Of a stretch of 64,000 bases of DNA, positions 45,001 through 60,000 are shown one piece after another (position 1 is the stretch's first letter; every line of letters begins with the position of its first letter). The DNA comes from Piscicola geometra (taxonomy: Eukaryota; Annelida; Clitellata; Hirudinida; Piscicolidae), in the NCBI GenBank assembly GCA_943735955.1, contig OX030955.1:12551383-12615382 (forward strand). The letters run 5' to 3'. The notes under the pieces were generated by a model. That model made no database searches. It worked only from the letters and a program-made list of their open reading frames with translations, and was not told where the DNA came from. The translations under genes and the position numbers were made by a program.

Positions 45001-48000
45001 ACTACTGCATTGACAACAGTGCCGACTACTGCATCAACAACAGTGCCGACAACTGCTTCAACAACAGTGCCGACTACTGCATCGACAACAGTGCCGACCA
45101 CTGCATCAACTACAGTGCCGACTACTGCATCAACAACAGTGCCGACTACTGCATCGACAACAGTGCCGACCACTGCATCGACAACAGTGCCGACTACTGC
45201 ATCAACAGCAGTGACGACTACTGCATCGACAACAGTGCCGACTACTGCATCAACAACAGTGCCGACTACTGCATCGACAACAGTGCCGACCACTGCATTA
45301 ACAACAGTGCCGACTACTGCATCGACAACAGTGCCGACTACTGCATCAACAACAGTGCCGACTACTGCATCGACAACAGTGCCGACTACTGCATCGACAA
45401 CAGTGCCGACTATTGCATCAACTACAGGGCCGACTCCTGCATCGACAACAGTGCTGACTACTGCATCAACAACAGTGCCGACTACTGCATCGACAACAGT
45501 GCCGACCACTGCATCGACAACAGTGCCGACTAGTGCATCAACAGCAGTGATGACTACTGCATCGACAACAGTGCCGACTACTGCATCAACAACAGTGCCG
45601 ACTACTGCATCAACAACAGTGCCGACAACTGCATCAACAACAGTGCCGACTACTGCATCGACAACAGTGCCGACTACTGCATCTACAACAGTGTCGACTA
45701 TTGCATCAACAACAGTGCCGAGTACTGCATCAACAACAGTGCCGACAACTGCTTCAACAACAGTGCCGACTACTGCATCGACAACAGTGCCGACCACTGC
45801 ATCGACAACAGTGCCGACTAGTGCATCAACAGCAGTGATGACTACTGCATCAACAACAGTGCCGACAACTGCTTCAACAACAGTGCCGACTACTGCATCG
45901 ACAACAGTGCCGACCACTGCATCAACTACAGTGCCGACTACTGCATCAACAACAGTGCCGACTACTGCATCAACAACAGTGCCGACTACTGCATCAACAA
46001 CAGTGCCGACAACTGCATCGACAACAGTGCCGATTACTGCATCAACAACAGTGCCGACTACTGCATCGACAACAGTGCCGACTACTGCATCGACAACAGT
46101 GCCGACTACTGCATTGACAACAGTGCCGACTACTGCATCAACAACAGTGCCGACAACTGCTTCAACAACAGTGCCGACTACTGCATCGACAACAGTGCCG
46201 ACCACTGCATCAACTACAGTGCCGACTACTGCATCAACAACAGTGCCGACTACTGCATCGACAACAGTGCCGACCACTGCATCGACAACAGTGCCGACTA
46301 CTGCATCAACAGCAGTGACGACTACTGCATCGACAACAGTGCCGACTACTGCATCAACAACAGTGCCGACTACTGCATCGACAACAGTGCCGACCACTGC
46401 ATTAACAACAGTGCCGACTACTGCATCGACAACAGTGCCGACTACTGCATCAACAACAGTGCCGACTACTGCATCGACAACAGTGCCGACTACTGCATCG
46501 ACAACAGTGCCGACTATTGCATCAACTACAGGGCCGACTCCTGCATCGACAACAGTGCTGACTACTGCATCAACAACAGTGCCGACTACTGCATCGACAA
46601 CAGTGCCGACCACTGCATCGACAACAGTGCCGACTAGTGCATCAACAGCAGTGATGACTACTGCATCGACAACAGTGCCGACTACTGCATCAACAACAGT
46701 GCCGACTACTGCATCAACAACAGTGCCGATAACTGCATCGACAACAGTGCCGACTTCTGCATCGACAACAGTGCCGACTATTGCATCAACAACAGTGCCG
46801 ACAACTGCTTCAACAACAGTGCCGACTACTGCATCGACAACAGTGCCGACCACTGCATCGACAACAGTGCCGACTACTGCATCAACAACAGTGCCGACTA
46901 CTGCATCGACAACAGTGCCGACTACTGCATCGACAACAGTGCCGACTACTGCATCAACAACAGTGCCGACTACTGCATCGACAACAGTGCCGACTACTGC
47001 ATCAACAACAGTGTCGACTATTGCATCAACAACAGTGCCGAGTACTGCATCAACAACAGTGCCGACTACTGCATCAACAACAGTGTCGACTATTGCATCA
47101 ACAACAGTGCCGAGTACTGCTTCAACAACAGTGCCGACAACTGCTTCAACAACAGTGCCGACTACTGCATCGACAACAGTGCCGACCACTGCATTAACAA
47201 CAGTGCCGACTACTGCATCGACAACAGTGCCGACTACTGCATCAACAACAGTGCCGACTACTGCATCGACAACAGTGCCGACTACTACATCGACAACAGT
47301 GCCGACTATTGCATCAACTACAGGGCCGACTCCTGCATCGACAACAGTGCTGACTACTGCATCAACAACAGTTCCGACTACTGCATCGACAACAGTGCCG
47401 ACCACTGCATCGACAACAGTGCCGACTAGTGCATCAACAGCAGTGATGACTACTGCATCGACAACAGTGCCGACTACTGCATCAACAACAGTGCCGACTA
47501 CTGCATCAACAACAGTGCCGATAACTGCATCGACAGCAGTGCCGACTTCTGCATCGACAACAGTGCCGACTACTGCATCAACAACAGCGCCGACTACTGC
47601 ATCGACAACAGTGCCGACTATTGCATCAACTACAGTGCCGACTACTGCATCAACAACAGTGCCGACTACTGCATCGACAACAGTGCCGACTATTGCATCA
47701 ACAACAGAGCCGACAACTGCTTCAACAACAGTGCCGACTACTGCATCAACAACAGTGCCGACCACTGCATCGACAACAGTGCCGATTACTGCATCAACAA
47801 CAGTGCCGACTACTGCATCGACAACAGTGCCGACTACTGCATCAACAACAGTGTCGACTATTGCATCAACAACAGTGCCGAGTACTGCATCAACAACAGT
47901 GCCGACAACTGCTTCAACAACAGTGCCGACTACTGCATCGACAACAGTGCCGACCACTGCATCGACAACAGTGCCGACTACTGCATCAACAACAGTGCCG

Positions 48001-51000
48001 ACTACTGCATCGACAACAGTGCCGACTATTGCATCAACTACAGGGCCGACTCCTGCATCGACAACAGTGCTGACTACTGCATCAACAACAGTTCCGACTA
48101 CTGCATCGACAACAGTGCCGACAACTGCATCAACAGCAGTGACGACTACTGCATCGACAACAGTGCCGACTACTGCATCAACAACAGTGCCGACTACTGC
48201 ATCGACAACAGTGCCGACCACTGCAATAACAACAGTGCCGACTACTGCATCGACAACAGTGCCGACTACTGCATCAACAACAGTGCCGACTACTGCATTG
48301 ACAACAGTGCCGACTACTGCATCGACAACAGTGCCGACTATTGCATCAACTACAGGGCCGACTCCTGCATCGACAACAGTGCTGACTACTGCATCAACAA
48401 CAGTGCCGACTACTGCATCGACAACAGTGCCGACCACTGCATCGACAACAGTGCCGACTAGTGCATCAACAGCAGTGATGACTACTGCATCGACAACAGT
48501 GCCGACTACTGCATCAACAACAGTGCCGACTACTGCATCAACAACAGTGCCGATAACTGCATCGACAACAGTGCCGACTTCTGCATCGACAACAGTGCCG
48601 ACTATTGCATCAACAACAGTGCCGACAACTGCTTCAACAACAGTGCCGACTACTGCATCGACAACAGTGCCGACCACTGCATCGACAACAGTGCCGACTA
48701 CTGCATCAACAACAGTGCCGACTACTGCATCGACAACAGTGCCGACTATTGCATCAACTACAGTGCCGACTACTGCATCAACAACAGTGCCGACTACTGC
48801 ATCGACAACAGTGCCGACTATTGCATCAACAACAGAGCCGACAACTGCTTCAACAACAGTGCCGACAACTGCTTCAACAACAGTGCCGACTACTGCATCG
48901 ACAACAGTGCCGACCACTGCATCGACAACAGTGCCAACTATTGCATCAACAACAGTGCCGACAACTGCTTCAACAACAGTGCCGACTACTGCATCGACAA
49001 CAGTGCCGACCACTGCATCGACAACAGTGCCGACTAATGCATCAACTACAGTGCCGACTACTGCTTCAACAACAGTGCCGACAACTGCTTCAACAACAGT
49101 GCCGACTACTGCATCGACAACGCCGACCACTGCATCAACTACAGTGCCGACTACTGCATCATCAACAGTGCCGACTACTGCATCGACAACAGTGCCGACT
49201 ATTGCATCAACAACAGTGCCGACAACTGCTTCAACAACAGTGCCGACTACTGCATCGACAACAGTGCCGACCACTGCATCGACAACAGTGCCGACTATTG
49301 CATCAACTACAGTGCCGACTACTGCTTCAACAACAGTGCCGACAACTGCTTCAACTACAGTGCCGACTACTGCATCAACAACAGTGCCGACTACTGCATC
49401 GACAACAGTGCCGACTATTGCATCAACAACAGTGCCGACAACTGCTTCAACAACAGTGCCGACTACTGCATCGACAACAGTGCCGACCGCTGCATCGACA
49501 ACAGTGCCGACTATTGCATCAACTACAGTGCCGACTACTGCTTCAACAACAGTGCCGACAACTGCTTCAACAACAGTGCCGACTACTGCATCGACAACAA
49601 TGCCGACCACTGCATCGACAACAGTGCCGACTACTGCATCAACAACAGTGCCGACTACTGCATTGACAACAGTGCCGACTACTGCATTGACAACAGTGCC
49701 GACTACTGCATCAACAACAGTGCCGACTACTGCATCGACAACAGTGCCGACTACTGCATCAACAACAGTGTCGACTATTGCATCAACAACAGTGCCGAGT
49801 ACTGCATCAACAACAGTGCCGACAACTGCTTCAACAACAGTGCCGACTACTGCATCGACAACAGTGCCGATCACTGCATCGACAACAGTGCCGACCACTG
49901 CATCGACAACAGTGCCGACTACTGCATCAACAGCAGTGACGACTACTGCATCGACAACAGTACCGACTACTGCATCAACAACAGTGCCGACAACTGCTTC
50001 TACAACAGTGCCGACTACTGCATCGACAACAGTGCCGACCACTGCATCGACAACAGTGCCGACTACTGCATCAACAACAGTGCAGACTACTGCATCGACA
50101 ACAGTGCCGACTACTGCATCAACAACAGTGCCGACTACTGCATCGACAACAGTGCCGACTACTGCATCGACAACAGTGCCGACTACTGCATTGACAACAG
50201 TGCCGACAACTGCATCAACAACAGTCCCGACTACTGCATCGACAACAGTGCCGACTACTGCATCGACAACAGTGTCGACTATTGCATCAACAACAGTGCC
50301 GAGTACTGCATCAACAACAGTGCCGACAACTGCTTCAACAACAGTGCCGACCACTGCATCGACAACAGTGCCGACTATTGCATCAACAACAGTGCCGACA
50401 ACTGCTTCAACAACAGTGCCGACTACTGCATCGACAACAGTGCCGACCACTGCATCGACAACAGTGCCGACTATTGCATCAACTACAGTGCCGACTACTG
50501 CTTCAACAACAGTGCCGACAACTGCTTCAACTACAGTGCCGACTACTGCATCAACAACAGTGCCGACTACTGCATCGACAACAGTGCCGACTATTGCATC
50601 AACAACAGTGCCGACAACTGCTTCAACAACAGTGCCGACTACTGCATCGACAACAGTGCCGACCGCTGCATCGACAACAGTGCCGACTATTGCATCAACT
50701 ACAGTGCCGACTACTGCTTCAACAACAGTGCCGACAACTGCTTCAACAACAGTGCCGACTACTGCATCGACAACAGTGCCGACCACTGCATCGACAACAG
50801 TGCCGACTACTGCATCGACAACAATGCCGACCACTGCATCGACAACAGTGCCGACTACTGCATCAACAACAGTGCCGACTACTGCATTGACAACAGTGCC
50901 GACTACTGCATTGACAACAGTGCCGACTACTGCATCAACAACAGTGCCGACTACTGCATCGACAACAGTGCCGACTACTGCATCAACAACAGTGTCGACT

Positions 51001-54000
51001 ATTGCATCAACAACAGTGCCGAGTACTGCATCAACAACAGTGCCGACAACTGCTTCAACAACAGTGCCGACGACTGCATCGACAACAGTGCCGATCACTG
51101 CATCGACAACAGTGCCGACCACTGCATCGACAACAGTGCCGACTACTGCATCAACAGCAGTGACGACTACTGCATCGACAACAGTGCCGACTACTGCATC
51201 AACAACAGTGCCGACAACTGCTTCTACAACAGTGCCGACTACTGCATCGACAACAGTGCCGACCACTGCATCGACAACAGTGCCGACTACTGCATCAACA
51301 ACAGTGCAGACTACTGCATCGACAACAGTGCCGACTACTGCATCAACAACAGTGCCGACTACTGCATCGACAACAGTGCCGACTACTGCATCGACAACAG
51401 TGCCGACTACTGCATTGACAACAGTGCCGACAACTGCATCAACAACATTCCCGACTACTGCATCAACAACAGTGCCGACAACTGCTTCAACAACAGTGCC
51501 GACTACTGCATCGACAACAGTGCCGACCACTGCATCGACAACAGTGCCGACCACTGCATCGACAACAGTGCCGACTACTGCATCAACAGCAGTGACGACT
51601 ACTGCATCGACAACAGTGCCGACTACTGCATCAACAACAGTGCCGACTACTGCATCGACAACAGTGCCGACCACTGCATTAACAACAGTGCCGACTACTG
51701 CATCGACAACAGTGCCGACTACTGCATCAACAACAGTGCCGACTACTGCATCGACAACAGTGCCGACTACTGCATCGACAACAGTGCCGACTATTGCATC
51801 AACTACAGGGCCGACTCCTGCATCGACAACAGTGCTGACTACTGCATCAACAACAGTGCCGACTACTGCATCGACAACAGTGCCGACTACTGCATCGACA
51901 ACAGTGCCGACTAGTGCATCAACAGCAGTGATGACTACTGCATCGACAACAGTGCCGACCACTGCATCGACAACAGTGCCGACTATTGCATCAACTACAG
52001 TGCCGACTACTGCTTCAACAACAGTGCCGACAACTGCTTCAACTACAGTGCCGACTACTGCATCAACAACAGTGCCGACTACTGCATCGACAACAGTGCC
52101 GACTATTGCATCAACAACAGTGCCGACAACTGCTTCAACAACAGTGCCGACTACTGCATCGACAACAGTGCCGACCGCTGCATCGACAACAGTGCCGACT
52201 ATTGCATCAACTACAGTGCCGACTACTGCTTCAACAACAGTGCCGACAACTGCTTCAACAACAGTGCCGACTACTGCATCGACAACAGTGCCGACCACTG
52301 CATCGACAACAGTGCCGACTACTGCATCGACAACAATGCCGACCACTGCATCGACAACAGTGCCGACTACTGCATCAACAACAGTGCCGACTACTGCATT
52401 GACAACAGTGCCGACTACTGCATTGACAACAGTGCCGACTACTGCATCAACAACAGTGCCGACTACTGCATCGACAACAGTGCCGACTACTGCATCAACA
52501 ACAGTGTCGACTATTGCATCAACAACAGTGCCGAGTACTGCATCAACAACAGTGCCGACAACTGCTTCAACAACAGTGCCGACTACTGCATCGACAACAG
52601 TGCCGATCACTGCATCGACAACAGTGCCGACCACTGCATCGACAACAGTGCCGACTACTGCATCAACAGCAGTGACGACTACTGCATCGACAACAGTGCC
52701 GACTACTGCATCAACAACAGTGCCGAGTACTGCATCAACAACAGTGCCGACAACTGCTTCAATAACAGTGCCGACTACTGCATCGACAACAGTGCCGACT
52801 ACTGCATCGACAACAGTGTCGACTATTGCATCAACAACAGTGCCGAGTACTGCATCAACAACAGTGCCGACAACTGCTTCAACAACAGTGCCGACTACTG
52901 CATCGACAACAGTGCCGACCACTGCATCGACAACAGTGCCGACCACTGCATCGACAACAGTGCCGACTACTGCATCAACAGCAGTGACGACTACTGCATC
53001 GACAACAGTGCCGACTACTGCATCAACAACAGTGCCGACTACTGCATCGACAACAGTGCCGACCACTGCATTAACAACAGTGCCGACTACTGCATCGACA
53101 ACAGTGCCGACTACAGCATCAACAACAGTGCCGACTACTGCATCGACAACAGTGCCGACTACTGCATCGACAACAGTGCCGACTATTGCATCAACTACAG
53201 GGCCGACTCCTGCATCGACAACAGTGCTGACTACTGCATCAACAACAGTGCCGACTACTGCATCGACAACAGTGCCGACTACTGCATCGACAACAGTGCC
53301 GACTAGTGCATCAACAGCAGTGATGACTACTGCATCGACAACAGTGCCGACTACTGCATCAACAACAGTGCCGACTACTGCATCAACAACAGTGCCGATA
53401 ACTGCATCGACAACAGCGCTGACTTCTGCATCGACAACAGTGCCGACTATTGCATCAACAACAGTGCCGACAACTGCATCGACAACAGTGCCGACCACTG
53501 CATCGACAACAGTGCCGACTACTGCATCAACAACAGTGCCGACTACTGCATCGACAACAGTGCCGACTATTGCATCAACTACAGTGCCGACTACTGCATC
53601 AACAACAGTGCCGACTACTGCATCGACAACAGTGCCGACTATTGCATCAACAACAGAGCCGACAACTGCTTCAACAACAGTGCCGACTACTGCATCGACA
53701 ACTGTGCCGAACACGGCATCGACAACAGTGCCGACTACTGCATCGACAACAGTGCCGACCACTGCATCGACAACAGTGCCGACTACTGCATCAACAACAG
53801 TGCCGATTATTGCATCGACAACAGTGCCAACTACTGCATCGACAACAGTGCCGACAACTGCATCAACAACAGTGCCGACTACTGCATCGACAACAGTGCC
53901 GACAACTGCATCGACAACAGTGTCGACTATTGCATCAACAACAGTGCCGACAACTGCTTCAACAACAGTGCCGACTACTGCATCGACAACAGTGCCGAAC

Positions 54001-57000
54001 ACTGCATCGACAACAGTGCCGACTACTGCATCGACAACAGTGCCGACCACTGCATCGACAACAGTGCCGACTACTGCATCAACAACAGTGCCGACTATTG
54101 CATCGACAACAGTGCCGACTACTGCATCGACAACAGTGCCGACTACTGCATCGACAACAGTGTCGACTATTGCATCAACAACAGTGCCGAGTACTGCATC
54201 AACAACAGTGCCGACAACTGCTTCAACAACAGTGCCGACTACTGCATCGACAACAGTGCCGACCACTGCATCGACAACAGTGCCGACTATTGCATCAACT
54301 ACAGTGCCGACTACTGCTTCAACAACAGTGCCGACAACTGCTTCAACAACAGTGCCGACTACTGCATCGACAACAATGCCGACCACTGCATCGACAACAG
54401 TGCCGACTACTGCATCAACAACAGTGCCGACTACTGCATTGACAACAGTGCCGACTACTGCATTGACAACAGTGCCGACTACTGCATCAACAACAGTGCC
54501 GACTACTGCATCGACAACAGTGCCGACTACTGCATCAACAACAGTGTCGACTATTGCATCAACAACAGTGCCGAGTACTGCATCAACAACAGTGCCGACA
54601 ACTGCTTCAACAACAGTGCCGACTACTGCATCGACAACAGTGCCGATCACTGCATCGACAACAGTGCCGACCACTGCATCGACAACAGTGCCGACTACTG
54701 CATCAACAGCAGTGACGACTACTGCATCGACAACAGTACCGACTACTGCATCAACAACAGTGCCGACAACTGCTTCTACAACAGTGCCGACTACTGCATC
54801 GACAACAGTGCCGACCACTGCATCGACAACAGTGCCGACTACTGCATCAACAACAGTGCAGACTACTGCATCGACAACAGTGCCGACTACTGCATCAACA
54901 ACAGTGCCGACTACTGCATCGACAACAGTGCCGACTACTGCATCGACAACAGTGCCGACTACTGCATTGACAACAGTGCCGACAACTGCATCAACAACAG
55001 TCCCGACTACTGCATCGACAACAGTGCCGACTACTGCATCGACAACAGTGTCGACTATTGCATCAACAACAGTGCCGAGTACTGCATCAACAACAGTGCC
55101 GACAACTGCTTCAACAACAGTGCCGACCACTGCATCGACAACAGTGCCGACTATTGCATCAACAACAGTGCCGACAACTGCTTCAACAACAGTGCCGACT
55201 ACTGCATCGACAACAGTGCCGACCACTGCATCGACAACAGTGCCGACTATTGCATCAACTACAGTGCCGACTACTGCTTCAACAACAGTGCCGACAACTG
55301 CTTCAACTACAGTGCCGACTACTGCATCAACAACAGTGCCGACTACTGCATCGACAACAGTGCCGACTATTGCATCAACAACAGTGCCGACAACTGCTTC
55401 AACAACAGTGCCGACTACTGCATCGACAACAGTGCTGACCGCTGCATCGACAACAGTGCCGACTATTGCATCAACTACAGTGCCGACTACTGCTTCAACA
55501 ACAGTGCCGACAACTGCTTCAACAACAGTGCCGACTACTGCATCGACAACAGTGCCGACCACTGCATCGACAACAGTGCCGACTACTGCATCGACAACAA
55601 TGCCGACCACTGCATCGACAACAGTGCCGACTACTGCATCAACAACATTGCCGACTACTGCATTGACAACAGTGCCGACTACTGCATTGACAACAGTGCC
55701 GACTACTGCATCAACAACAGTGCCGACTACTGCATCGACAACAGTGCCGACTACTGCATCAACAACAGTGTCGACTATTGCATCAACAACAGTGCCGAGT
55801 ACTGCATCAACAACAGTGCCGACAACTGCTTCAACAACAGTGCCGACGACTGCATCGACAACAGTGCCGATCACTGCATCGACAACAGTGCCGACCACTG
55901 CATCGACAACAGTGCCGACTACTGCATCAACAGCAGTGACGACTACTGCATCGACAACAGTGCCGACTACTGCATCAACAACAGTGCCGACAACTGCTTC
56001 TACAACAGTGCCGACTACTGCATCGACAACAGTGCCGACCACTGCATCGACAACAGTGCCGACTACTGCATCAACAACAGTGCAGACTACTGCATCGACA
56101 ACAGTGCCGACTACTGCATCAACAACAGTGCCGACTACTGCATCGACAACAGTGCCGACTACTGCATCGACAACAGTGCCGACTACTGCATTGACAACAG
56201 TGCCGACAACTGCATCAACAACATTCCCGACTACTGCATCAACAACAGTGCCGACAACTGCTTCAACAACAGTGCCGACTACTGCATCGACAACAGTGCC
56301 GACCACTGCATCGACAACAGTGCCGACCACTGCATCGACAACAGTGCCGACTACTGCATCAACAGCAGTGACGACTACTGCATCGACAACAGTGCCGACT
56401 ACTGCATCAACAACAGTGCCGACTACTGCATCGACAACAGTGCCGACCACTGCATTAACAACAGTGCCGACTACTGCATCGACAACAGTGCCGACTACTG
56501 CATCAACAACAGTGCCGACTACTGCATCGACAACAGTGCCGACTACTGCATCGACAACAGTGCCGACTATTGCATCAACTACAGGGCCGACTCCTGCATC
56601 GACAACAGTGCTGACTACTGCATCAACAACAGTGCCGACTACTGCATCGACAACAGTGCCGACTACTGCATCGACAACAGTGCCGACTAGTGCATCAACA
56701 GCAGTGATGACTACTGCATCGACAACAGTGCCGACCACTGCATCGACAACAGTGCCGACTATTGCATCAACTACAGTGCCGACTACTGCTTCAACAACAG
56801 TGCCGACAACTGCTTCAACTACAGTGCCGACTACTGCATCAACAACAGTGCCGACTACTGCATCGACAACAGTGCCGACTATTGCATCAACAACAGTGCC
56901 GACAACTGCTTCAACAACAGTGCCGACTACTGCATCGACAACAGTGCCGACCGCTGCATCGACAACAGTGCCGACTATTGCATCAACTACAGTGCCGACT

Positions 57001-60000
57001 ACTGCTTCAACAACAGTGCCGACAACTGCTTCAACAACAGTGCCGACTACTGCATCGACAACAGTGCCGACCACTGCATCGACAACAGTGCCGACTACTG
57101 CATCGACAACAATGCCGACCACTGCATCGACAACAGTGCCGACTACTGCATCAACAACAGTGCCGACTACTGCATTGACAACAGTGCCGACTACTGCATT
57201 GACAACAGTGCCGACTACTGCATCAACAACAGTGCCGACTACTGCATCGACAACAGTGCCGACTACTGCATCAACAACAGTGTCGACTATTGCATCAACA
57301 ACAGTGCCGAGTACTGCATCAACAACAGTGCCGACAACTGCTTCAACAACAGTGCCGACTACTGCATCGACAACAGTGCCGATCACTGCATCGACAACAG
57401 TGCCGACCACTGCATCGACAACAGTGCCGACTACTGCATCAACAGCAGTGACGACTACTGCATCGACAACAGTGCCGACTACTGCATCAACAACAGTGCC
57501 GAGTACTGCATCAACAACAGTGCCGACAACTGCTTCAACAACAGTGCCGACTACTGCATCGACAACAGTGCCGACTACTGCATCGACAACAGTGTCGACT
57601 ATTGCATCAACAACAGTGCCGAGTACTGCATCAACAACAGTGCCGACAACTGCTTCAACAACAGTGCCGACTACTGCATCGACAACAGTGCCGACCACTG
57701 CATCGACAACAGTGCCGACCACTGCATCGACAACAGTGCCGACTACTGCATCAACAGCAGTGACGACTACTGCATCGACAACAGTGCCGACTACTGCATC
57801 AACAACAGTGCCGACTACTGCATCGACAACAGTGCCGACCACTGCATTAACAACAGTGCCGACTACTGCATCGACAACAGTGCCGACTACAGCATCAACA
57901 ACAGTGCCGACTACTGCATCGACAACAGTGCCGACTACTGCATCGACAACAGTGCCGACTATTGCATCAACTACAGGGCCGACTCCTGCATCGACAACAG
58001 TGCTGACTACTGCATCAACAACAGTGCCGACTACTGCATCGACAACAGTGCCGACTACTGCATCGACAACAGTGCCGACTAGTGCATCAACAGCAGTGAT
58101 GACTACTGCATCGACAACAGTGCCGACTACTGCATCAACAACAGTGCCGACTACTGCATCAACAACAGTGCCGATAACTGCATCGACAACAGCGCTGACT
58201 TCTGCATCGACAACAGTGCCGACTATTGCATCAACAACAGTGCCGACAACTGCATCGACAACAGTGCCGACCACTGCATCGACAACAGTGCCGACTACTG
58301 CATCAACAACAGTGCCGACTACTGCATCGACAACAGTGCCGACTATTGCATCAACTACAGTGCCGACTACTGCATCAACAACAGTGCCGACTACTGCATC
58401 GACAACAGTGCCGACTATTGCATCAACAACAGAGCCGACAACTGCTTCAACAACAGTGCCGACTACTGCATCGACAACTGTGCCGAACACGGCATCGACA
58501 ACAGTGCCGACTACTGCATCGACAACAGTGCCGACCACTGCATCGACAACAGTGCCGACTACTGCATCAACAACAGTGCCGATTATTGCATCGACAACAG
58601 TGCCAACTACTGCATCGACAACAGTGCCGACAACTGCATCAACAACAGTGCCGACTACTGCATCGACAACAGTGCCGACAACTGCATCGACAACAGTGTC
58701 GACTATTGCATCAACAACAGTGCCGACAACTGCTTCAACAACAGTGCCGACTACTGCATCGACAACAGTGCCGAACACTGCATCGACAACAGTGCCGACT
58801 ACTGCATCGACAACAGTGCCGACCACTGCATCGACAACAGTGCCGACTACTGCATCAACAACAGTGCCGACTATTGCATCGACAACAGTGCCGACTACTG
58901 CATCGACAACAGTGCCGACTACTGCATCGACAACAGTGTCGACTATTGCATCAACAACAGTGCCGAGTACTGCATCAACAACAGTGCCGACAACTGCTTC
59001 AACAACAGTGCCGACTACTGCATCGACAACAGTGCCGACCACTGCATCGACAACAGTGCCGACCACTGCATCGACAACAGTGCCGACTACTGCATCAACA
59101 GCAGTGACGACTATTGCATCGACAACAGTGCCGACTACTGCATCAACAACAGTGCCGACTACTGCATCGACAACAGTGCCGACCACTGCATTAACAACAG
59201 TGCCGACTACTGCATCGACAACAGTGCCGACTACTGCATCAACAACAGTGCCAACTACTGCATCGACAACAGTGCCGACTACTGCATCGACAACAGTGCC
59301 GACTATTGCATCAACTACAGGGCCGACTCCTGCATCGACAACAGTGCTGGCTACTGCATCAACAACAGTGCCGACTACTGCATCGACAACAGTGCCGACT
59401 ACTGCATCGACAACAGTGCCGACTAGTGCATCAACAGCAGTGCCGACTACTGCATTGACAACAGTGCCGACAACTGCATCAACAACAGTCCCGACTACTG
59501 CATCAACAACAGTGCCGACAACTGCTTCTACAACAGTGCCGACTACTGCATCGACAACAGTGCCGACCACTGCATCGACAACAGTGCCGACTACTGCATC
59601 ATCAACAGTGCAGACTACTGCATCGACAACAGTGCCGACTACTGCATCAACAACAGTGCCGACTACTGCATCGACAACAGTGCCGACTACTGCATCGACA
59701 ACAGTGCCGACTACTGCATTGACAACAGTGCCGACAACTGCATCAACAACAGTCCCGACTACTGCATCGACAACAGTGCCGACTACTGCATCGACAACAG
59801 TGTCGACTATTGCATCAACAACAGTGCCGAGTACTGCATCAACAACAGTGCCGACAACTGCTTCAACAACAGTGCCGACTACTGCATCGACAACAGTGCC
59901 GACCACTGCATCGACAACAGTGCCGACCACTGCATCGACAACAGTGCCGACTACTGCATCAACAGCAGTGACGACTACTGCATCGACAACAGTGCCGACT

